Source of the DNA: Desulfotignum sp.
GTDB lineage: Bacteria; Desulfobacterota; Desulfobacteria; Desulfobacterales; Desulfobacteraceae
Direction of reading: 5' to 3'
DNA: 33,962 nt
NCBI GenBank assembly: GCA_011390235.1
Contig: JAABSS010000125.1
Span: forward strand, 1 to 33,962
The position numbers and the translations under genes are program-made. This document shows, piece by piece, positions 33,373-33,962 of the stretch. The number at the start of each line of letters is the position of its first letter. The stretch's first letter is position 1. The notes beneath the pieces were generated by a model. It ran no database searches. It saw nothing but the letters and a program-made list of their open reading frames with translations, and was not told where the DNA came from.

Positions 33373-33501
33373 CAGGTGTTCTGCGAATATGCCGGTATCC
33401 ATCATTGCGAGGCCCTGACCAGTGGGACCGCGGCCATGCACCTGGCGTTGAAGGAGCTGGGGTTCAACTACCGCATGAACAATGTGCTGGCCGGGATCGG
33501 A
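33373..33501 (+). pseudogene. Remnant of a DegT-family aminotransferase (two ends joined)
   Basis: Translated in the frame of 33373, this reads as the N-terminal part of a DegT aminotransferase (VFCEYAGIHHCEALTSGTAA, then MHLALKELG) running directly into the later-sequence motif FNYRMNNVLAGIG that normally lies about 170 residues further on. The PLP lysine region is absent, so it cannot function. It has no start or stop of its own and abuts the next remnant. It is not a copy of the intact aminotransferase at 20346. Confidence 0.7.
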
Positions 33502-33503
33502 GG

Positions 33504-33640
33504 GGGCTGGCTTTCCTTGTCTATGGCAACATCTGCGATACAGACCTGTTTGACAGCCACGGGTTTGACGGGGTGTTCCATTTTGCGGCGGCACCCCATG
33601 TGGACCTGTCCATTAAACGGGGGCTTGGCTTATTGTGGAT
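33504..33640 (+). pseudogene. Remnant of an NAD-dependent sugar dehydratase/epimerase
   Basis: In a different frame from the previous remnant, this reads LVYGNICDTDLFDSHGFDGV then FHFAAAPHVDLSIKRGL, matching the part of dTDP-glucose 4,6-dehydratase-like SDRs that holds the D-I-x-D turn and the HFAAxxHVDxSI motif. Neither the Rossmann start nor the YxxxK pair is present. The frame stays open to 33710 but the tail is unrecognisable. It records a second nucleotide-sugar gene that once lay here. Confidence 0.65.
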
Positions 33641-33710
33641 ATTGGGGTTGCTAAAAGTTTTTATTGGGGGTAATATTTTGTCATGGATTTGTGAAACCCT
33701 TGGGAGGTAA

Positions 33711-33926
33711 ATGATTATGATAAGAGAAATAATCAGGCCAAAAACGAATCAGGTCGTTATCAATATCCCCCGGGATATGGTGGATAAAGAGCTGGAATTG
33801 ATTGTGTTTGAGATTGAAAAAAAAACTGGAACAGGCGCACAGAAATTCAAAATCAGACAGCGCATGGATGATATTTTTCAGAATGCTGAATCTGCAGGAA
33901 CTGATATATACACTTTCAAAGCTTAA
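33711..33926 (+). CDS. Small antitoxin-like protein
   Basis: This is 71 residues with a GGGAGG ribosome site 4 bp before ATG 33711 (or 10 bp before ATG 33717, MIREIIRPK). The N-terminal half, REIIRPKTNQVVINIPRDMV then DKELELIVFEIE, looks like the short beta-strand and helix proteins I have seen paired with PIN or nuclease toxins. The C-terminal half (KFKIRQRMDDIFQNAESAGT) is helical and charged. The next open frame begins at 33934 and may be the partner. The family is not firmly recognised; the gene itself is likely real. Confidence 0.7.
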   Translation: MIMIREIIRPKTNQVVINIPRDMVDKELELIVFEIEKKTGTGAQKFKIRQRMDDIFQNAESAGTDIYTFKA

Positions 33927-33933
33927 AATAGAC

Positions 33934-33962
33934 ATGGAACGTATTGAACAAACGTACTTTTT
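33934..33962 (+). CDS. Start of a possible partner gene, cut by the window edge
   Basis: An ATG seven bases after the previous stop opens a frame reading MERIEQTYF to the edge. No ribosome site is visible and only nine codons remain, so nothing can be said of function. The short spacing after an antitoxin-like gene suggests a toxin partner. Confidence 0.2.

Noticed and set aside
33373..33501. Duplicate of the intact aminotransferase at 20346
   Set aside because: The residues around SGTAAMHLAL and FNYRMNNV differ clearly from the intact copy (NGSLALDMAL, FGTNARMTEM), so it derives from another family member.
33240..33710. A 156-residue open frame over the toxin-antitoxin promoter and the sugar-gene fragments
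   Set aside because: It crosses the antitoxin start and promoter, and only its centre resembles an SDR; it is a chance opening through remnants.

Overview
The window looks like a chromosomal segment of a Gram-negative, sulfate-reducer-type bacterium, probably Desulfobacterota close to Desulfobacter or Desulfotignum. This is an inference from protein style: a complete type II secretion (T2SS) operon carrying gspN, a YidD protein paired with a TPR protein, and a mosaic polysaccharide locus. No rRNA, tRNA, CRISPR array or intact insertion sequence was seen.

Layout. (1) 1-1.2 kb: an edge-truncated secreted DUF4214 protein on the minus strand, divergent from a 65-residue DUF6447-like protein. (2) 1.3-2.6 kb: an intact NAD-dependent sugar epimerase/dehydratase (SDR), followed by a short scar of a glycosyltransferase gene. 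(3) 2.6-15.8 kb: the T2SS. gspF lies alone on the plus strand. gspG-H-I-J-K-L-M-N-C-D-E run on the minus strand as a tightly overlapping operon that continues into yidD and a signal-peptide TPR protein, converging on gspF. A prepilin peptidase (gspO) is not in the window. (4) 16.2-21.5 kb, plus strand: a truncated SDR remnant, a WecA/WbpL-type initiating transferase, a WbpM/PglF-type 4,6-dehydratase, a PglC-type phosphoglycosyltransferase, a hexapeptide acetyltransferase and a DegT aminotransferase. Together these resemble a pathway that makes an N-acylated amino-deoxy sugar and loads it on a polyprenol carrier. (5) 21.5-29.2 kb, minus strand and visibly AT-richer: glycosyltransferase, heparinase II/III-family protein, bi-domain oxidoreductase, second glycosyltransferase and Wzx-like flippase, probably an imported block. 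(6) 29.4-32.6 kb, plus strand and GC-richer again: a CmcI-like methyltransferase and one long protein fusing an O-antigen polymerase/ligase to a glycosyltransferase. (7) 32.6-34 kb: a PIN toxin with a Phd-type antitoxin, remnants of a DegT aminotransferase and a sugar-nucleotide dehydratase, and a small antitoxin-like gene at the edge.

How it works together (inference): regions 4-6 can build, methylate or otherwise modify, flip and polymerise a lipid-linked surface glycan or O-antigen. The T2SS exports folded proteins, possibly including the DUF4214 protein. The most unusual points are the polymerase/ligase-glycosyltransferase fusion with a 12-bp tandem duplication at its seam; two separate genes cut down to their two ends by internal in-frame loss; an exact 26-bp piece of the initiating transferase gene repeated about 14.5 kb away; and the AT-rich inverted glycan block.
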